This document shows, piece by piece, positions 34,425 to 36,707 of a stretch of 36,707 nt of DNA. Position numbers and translations under genes: made by a program. Location: NCBI GenBank assembly GCA_026770585.1, contig MU646407.1:95368-132074 (forward strand). Direction: 5' to 3'. The notes under the pieces are model-generated. The model saw only the letters and a program-made list of their open reading frames with translations, ran no database searches and had not been told where the DNA came from. The DNA comes from Baffinella frigidus. Its lineage: Eukaryota; Cryptophyceae; Cryptomonadales; Baffinellaceae. How positions within the stretch are numbered: the stretch's first letter is position 1; every line of letters starts with the position of its first letter.

Positions 34425-36533
34425 TTAGTAAGTTGGTTAGTCAGTCAGTCAGTGAGTTGATTAGTTAGTCAGTCAGTCGGTCAGTGAGTCAGTGAGTCAG
34501 TGAGTCAGTGAGTCAGTTAGGGGTTAGGTACCGGGTGATAGGCGAGGATGTCAAGGGCGCGCCAGTGCCCGAGTTTCGCCGCCCGGTGCAGCGCCGTCTC
34601 GCCCTTCGCTGTCGAGAGCCATTGCGCTTTGAGATTCAGTGCTCAGGGTTGAGGGTTTGGGATTTTGGGTTCGGCCCTAGCCTCTCGGATTTCGGGGTTA
34701 GGATGGCAAGGGCGCACTAGTGCCCGCGTTTCGCCGTCTCGCTGTTCGCTGCGGGGGGAGAGGGGTTTCACGTCTGTGAAGGGAGAGGGTTTTCACGTCT
34801 GTGAGGGGAGAAGGTTTTCACGTAACGCCAAGAGACTTTTCGATCACTCCTCTTCAGGCTTGAGAGTAATACAGAAGAGGGAGAAGATGGGTTTTAGTGT
34901 CAGATGTTTGCCGCCCGGTGCAGCGCCCTCTCGCCACTCGCTGCAGGTACCGATTCGTGCTTTGGGTTTAGGGGTTTGCCTTTGGGTTGGGGTTAAGGGC
35001 TTTGGTTTTAGGGGGTCTGCGTCTCGCCGTTGACTGCGATGAGGGATTCGGGTTTTGCCGTTCAATGCGCCCGCAGGGCTTAGGGCTTAGGGTTTAAGGT
35101 TTGGGGTTGCGGGGAAGTTAACGCTCCAAAGTTGACTTTTTTGGGGGGGGCGGACCATCGCGAAAGTTGACATCGGCGCGCGCAGCGACGCACGCCTTGA
35201 CCACGTTCGGGGAGTTGATCTCGTGCTCCACCGCCGAGTGTAGTACAGAAATTTGGTTGCCTGCAAAACCGCACGTTTCCACGTCAGCAAACGTCTCCAC
35301 GTCCTGCACTAACACACCTTTTCGCGTCAGCAGAGGTCTCCACGTCTGCGAAAACACACGCTTTCACGTCAATCGAGAGTTGATCTCGTGCTCCACCGCA
35401 GAGTGTAGCACCGAAATTTAGTTGCCTACAAAACCGCACGTTTCCACGTCACCAACCGTCTCCACGTCCTGAAAAAACACACCTTTTCGCATCAACAGAG
35501 GTAGCCACGTCTGCAAAAACACACCCTTTGACGTTTTCAAAAGGCAACCCTGAGAAATTAGAAACTTGGGAAACGACCTGCGGCGGCGAGGATGGGTGAG
35601 GGATCGAACTCGATGCGTAGTGCGACGCACGCCTCGTGCCCTCTACACATAAACCCTCTGAAACTTAGTGTGCAGAGTCCACAATAGATGTATACGCTCC
35701 ATAACTAAATATGCAGAGTGTACAATAGATATACAGCTTCTATAAGTAACCCCGACCTGCGACGGTGAGGATGAGGGAGGGATCGAATTCGAGGAGCAGC
35801 GTGACACACGCCATGTTCCCGCTCTTGGCTGCCATGTGACACGATTCCCGGTACCAAAAAACACACATGCTTTACATATACCACTCACGGGGGGAAAAAT
35901 ACATTATAAAGACATACACGAAAACACCAGGTTTTACTAAAACAACAACACGTGAAAAACGGCTTGATAAGGGCGACCTGCCACGGCGAGGATGAGGGAC
36001 GGATCGAATTCGAGGAGCAGCGTGACGCACGCCACGTGCCCGTTCTTGGCTGCCATGTGGAGCGCTGTCTCGTTCTGCCTCTTGTCCCCAGCCCTGCGAA
36101 TTTGAGTTTGGGGGTTGTTAGGGTTTGGGGTTGTTAGGGTTCATTGTTGAGTGTTGAGTGTTAGAGCTTAGGATTAAGGGGTTGGAGAGGAAGGTTGCTA
36201 GGGGTTAGAGGTTAGAGCTTGGTGGCCGTGCTTCGCCGCCATGTCGAGGAAGGTCTGGTTCTGCCTGTTGTCCCCGACCCTGCCAACGGGGATTAGGGTT
36301 TACTGTTAGGATGCGCGTTCGGGGTTTTACTGTTTCAGATTTTGGGGTCTGGGTTGATAGTTTAGTTTTTAGTGTTAGGGTTTAGGGTTTGTAGGGTTGA
36401 GGGTGGAAGGTACGTGGGGGTTTGAGTTGAGGGATTAGGGTTTAGGGTTTAGGGTTGGTAGGTACCAGACATCGATGCCGTGGGTCGCCAGGAGGCGCCG
36501 CGCGATGTCTGTGTGCCCCCGGTCGCATGCCAC
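26433..36533 (-). CDS. Large multi-exon ankyrin-repeat protein, 5' end off the window
   Basis: Exons 5' to 3': 36533-36466, 36093-35978, 35260-35156, 34608-34532, 33671-33605, 33236-33193 (weak), 32838-32768 (weak), 32617-32561, 32339-32239, 31914-31757, 31567-31400, 31191-31096, 30434-30394, 30176-30099, 29648-29577, 29393-29307, 28860-28826, 28615-28515, 28433-28381, 28124-28021, 26947-26878, 26534-26433 (TAG). Phases agree for the first six and, without a break, for the last fifteen (440 residues); the join around 32.6-32.85 kb does not resolve. The first half is ankyrin repeats (ETALHMAAKNGHVACVTLLL, STALHYAV, ATPLHYAAYG), a protein-interaction scaffold. The last 240 residues are compact and not ankyrin; I do not recognise them. 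GC donors follow exons 32617-32561, 29648-29577 and 26947-26878. Confidence 0.85.
26878..27312 (-). CDS. Ankyrin gene exon a21 with a ~200 bp tandem of its start
   Basis: The exon (26947-26878) encodes WDPTDRTFETKFNTMHVEL then VADQ and ends CAG|GCTCTC, a GC donor. Its start, AG|GTGGGACCCAACCGA, recurs in decayed form at 27023-27063, 27110-27146 and 27237-27285. The stretch 26911-27312 is two ~200 bp units, each with two such scraps and a run of TTGAATT/AATTCAA. Confidence 0.78.
27540..27850 (-). pseudogene. Two intronic copies of ankyrin-gene exon a20
   Basis: They read CTLYIIPIDYLEDFSGLAKK and CEPYILSIEYTEDFSGLATE, each followed by ARSLLCK and a GT donor. Both are open along the copied length. 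Unusually for this gene, the array between them is C-rich on the plus strand. Confidence 0.9.
28021..28860 (-). CDS. Ankyrin gene exons a17-a20: C-terminal region
   Basis: a17 (28860-28826) VSAQYLGDRGT. a18 (28615-28515) FEHPNKWTLVTTFGVRC then AAGKPTLSGSRAFKKP. a19 (28433-28381) SRYAAQEVDYRSLGDFD. a20 (28124-28021) AGTLDRTGCTLYILSMEYT then EDFSGLAKEARSLLC. Alternating strands and helices suggest a folded domain, but I cannot name it. Copies of a20 at 27775-27850 and 27540-27630, and a donor scrap of a17 at 28725-28755. Confidence 0.83.
28140..28380. repeat. TTTGGGG/TTTAGGG array
   Basis: About 30 units, grouped in runs of TTTGGGG and TTTAGGG, between ankyrin exons a19 and a20. The coding (minus) strand is the C-rich one. 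Confidence 0.95.
29307..29648 (-). CDS. Ankyrin gene exons a15-a16
   Basis: a15 (29648-29577) encodes VLLDAFARYDARDARGR then TAKEIVQ, a last ankyrin-like repeat. a16 (29393-29307) encodes ADPGVWERLDEAFSNTEEDG then RTFVMFGDV. The intron starts with GC, and CAGGCGGACCC occurs exactly at both ends of the intron. The a16 donor could be one codon earlier. Confidence 0.85.
29483..29560. repeat. (GGGTGTTT)n octamer array
   Basis: About nine GGGTGTTT or GGTTGTTT units, an eight-base variant of the heptamer array, in the GC-AG intron between a15 and a16. Confidence 0.93.
30099..31191 (-). CDS. Ankyrin gene exons a12-a14: helical linker
   Basis: a12 (31191-31096) encodes AVGEHLEKTAPEVSTAVAR then GAFDEHARQRAA. 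a13 (30434-30394) encodes WVAQWREGKASTK. a14 (30176-30099) encodes GFGARRLDELRREVES then KFGRFVQTAE. Predicted to be mostly helical. Copies: a12 end at 30800-30865 and 30655-30720, a13 at 30610-30655, a14 at 29865-29930. Confidence 0.82.
30184..30390. repeat. TTTGGGG array
   Basis: About 22 TTTGGGG units then TTTAGGG units between exons a13 and a14. The C-rich strand is again the coding strand. Confidence 0.95.
30535..30920. repeat. Three tandem units in ankyrin intron 12
   Basis: About 60 bp containing GATCGGCTCCAATTCCCGTACAAA-like sequence, at 30535-30590, 30725-30785 and 30862-30920, each next to a scrap of exon a12 or a13. It reuses the GGCTCCAATTCC arm seen in the phosphorylase and PACS introns. 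Confidence 0.7.
31200..31385. repeat. (GGGGTT)n hexamer run and TTCAGGG array
   Basis: Nine or ten perfect GGGGTT hexamers (31225-31287), then TTTAGGG, TTCAGGG and TCTAGGG units. GGGGTT is the ciliate telomere unit, but here it is intronic, between a11 and a12. Confidence 0.95.
31400..32339 (-). CDS. Ankyrin gene exons a9-a11: core repeats
   Basis: a9 (32339-32239) encodes AAAYGRSAATKILLDAGWNP then NALDDLNRRALHLA. a10 (31914-31757) encodes CANGTPDFVKLLVECGAEVN, then GSTALHYAVKTSQEEAARML. a11 (31567-31400) encodes PLQMSARYGLEEMTFLLLD, then SGANINAADQRLATPLHYA. About five repeats with good consensus. Confidence 0.93.
31930..32215. repeat. (ATCA/ATCT)n tetranucleotide tract
   Basis: Long run of CAATCAATCGATC-type and TCTATCTATC-type units in the intron between a9 and a10, in place of the heptamer array. 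Confidence 0.9.
32350..32540. repeat. TTTAGGG array
   Basis: Mixed units followed by about eleven perfect TTTAGGG, between exons a8 and a9. Confidence 0.95.
32561..33671 (-). CDS. Ankyrin gene exons a5-a8, partly uncertain
   Basis: a5 (33671-33605): DVDRVSVGAPFPIGGEPLM. a6 (33236-33193): APKEHRHPSLVKAP, weak. a7 (32838-32768): AVNHARGLEISTFDIFRAK then LLNA. a8 (32617-32561): VTEEVRTVRHTHGWTALHQ. a8 is solid. a7 to a8 breaks phase as called. A 20-base sequence spanning CAG|GTTACGG is identical at 32737-32756 and 32608-32627, so the a7 end was probably duplicated to make the intron. Confidence 0.6.
33885..34530. repeat. Compound repeat: a4 donor scrap + (ATCT)n + (TCAG)n, three times
   Basis: Scraps of the a4 end (TACCGGGTGGTAGGCGAGG and similar) at 33885, 34066 and 34275 alternate with ATCT runs and then GTCA/GTTA runs. 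Units 33885-34060 and 34270-34530 are clearly copies of one another. Confidence 0.85.
34532..35260 (-). CDS. Ankyrin gene exons a3-a4
   Basis: a3 (35260-35156) encodes NQISVLHSAVEHEINSPNV then VKACVAARADVNFRD. a4 (34608-34532) encodes KGETALHRAAKLGHWRALD then ILAYHP. D|A at the join gives DAKGETALHRAAKLGH, a textbook repeat start. A copy of the a3 start with an in-frame TAA is at 35367-35432; copies of the a4 start are at 34900-34945 and 34685-34750. Confidence 0.9.
35575..35832 (-). pseudogene. Two intronic copies of ankyrin exon a2 end
   Basis: Both keep the ACVTLLLEFDPS(L/P)ILA.A stretch and the following GGTCG donor. The nearer keeps HMAAKSGNMA as well and is close to intact; the farther starts mid-exon and is more decayed. 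Confidence 0.88.
35978..36533 (-). CDS. Ankyrin gene exons a1-a2
   Basis: a1 (36533-36466) encodes VACDRGHTDIARRLLATHG then IDV. a2 (36093-35978) encodes AGDKRQNETALHMAAKNGH, then VACVTLLLEFDPSLILAVA. Both fit the ankyrin helix-loop-helix pattern. Copies of a2 flank it: acceptor half at 36227-36286, donor halves at 35755-35832 and 35575-35640. Confidence 0.9.
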
Positions 36534-36539
36534 CTGTAA

Positions 36540-36707
36540 GGGTTGTGCGTTTGGGGTTTGGGGTTTGGGGTTTGGGGTTTTGGGTTTGGGGTTTGGGGTT
36601 TGAGGCTTGGGGTTCTGGGTTCTGGGTTCTGGGTTCTGGGTTTGGTGTTTGGGGTTTGGGGTTTGGGGTTTGGGGTTTGGGGTTTGGGGTTTGGGGTTTG
36701 GGGTTTG
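36540..36707. repeat. TTTGGGG array at the right edge
   Basis: About 20 TTTGGGG or TTCTGGG units immediately upstream of ankyrin exon a1. It runs off the window, so the next exon is not visible. Confidence 0.95.

Overview
The window is nuclear DNA of a eukaryote, most likely a protist or alga with plant-type telomere chemistry. Its genes are split into very short exons (mostly 35-170 bp). Its introns are packed with runs of CCCTAAA/TTTAGGG and sister heptamers (CCCCAAA, CCCTCAA, CCCTGAA, CACCCTA). Almost every long ORF in any frame is a shadow of these arrays. I read the real exons by protein similarity and then checked that reading phases match across every junction. I cannot name the species. 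Telomere-type TTTAGGG repeats and scattered GC and GA splice donors would fit a green-lineage or alveolate-type protist, but that is inference.

Layout. (1) 127-5771, minus strand: thymidine/pyrimidine phosphorylase, 14 exons in continuous frame, about 304 codons, 3' end beyond the left edge. (2) 6021-20242, plus strand: a PACS (phosphofurin acidic cluster sorting) protein, 24 exons in continuous frame plus one tentative first exon, about 780 residues, apparently complete. These two genes are head to head about 250 bp apart. (3) 20243-26432: a repeat-rich spacer with foldback elements, a segmental duplication, a minisatellite, an ankyrin locus on the minus strand with an in-frame stop, and a WD40 fragment on the plus strand. 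(4) 26433-36533 and beyond, minus strand: a large ankyrin-repeat protein gene, at least 22 exons, with a C-terminal region I do not recognise. It is convergent with the PACS gene.

The unusual feature runs through all three genes. Their introns contain dozens of truncated copies of the neighbouring exon ends. Copies of a downstream exon start with its acceptor CAG, copies of an upstream exon end with its donor, and each copy breaks off into the heptamer array. At several introns the first bases of the intron are themselves a degraded copy of the start of the next exon, as expected if the intron arose by tandem duplication across an AG|GT site. The C-rich strand of the array is usually the coding strand, so array orientation flips with gene direction.

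The three main genes are functionally unrelated (nucleoside catabolism, membrane-protein sorting, an ankyrin scaffold). They share a mode of intron growth rather than a pathway.
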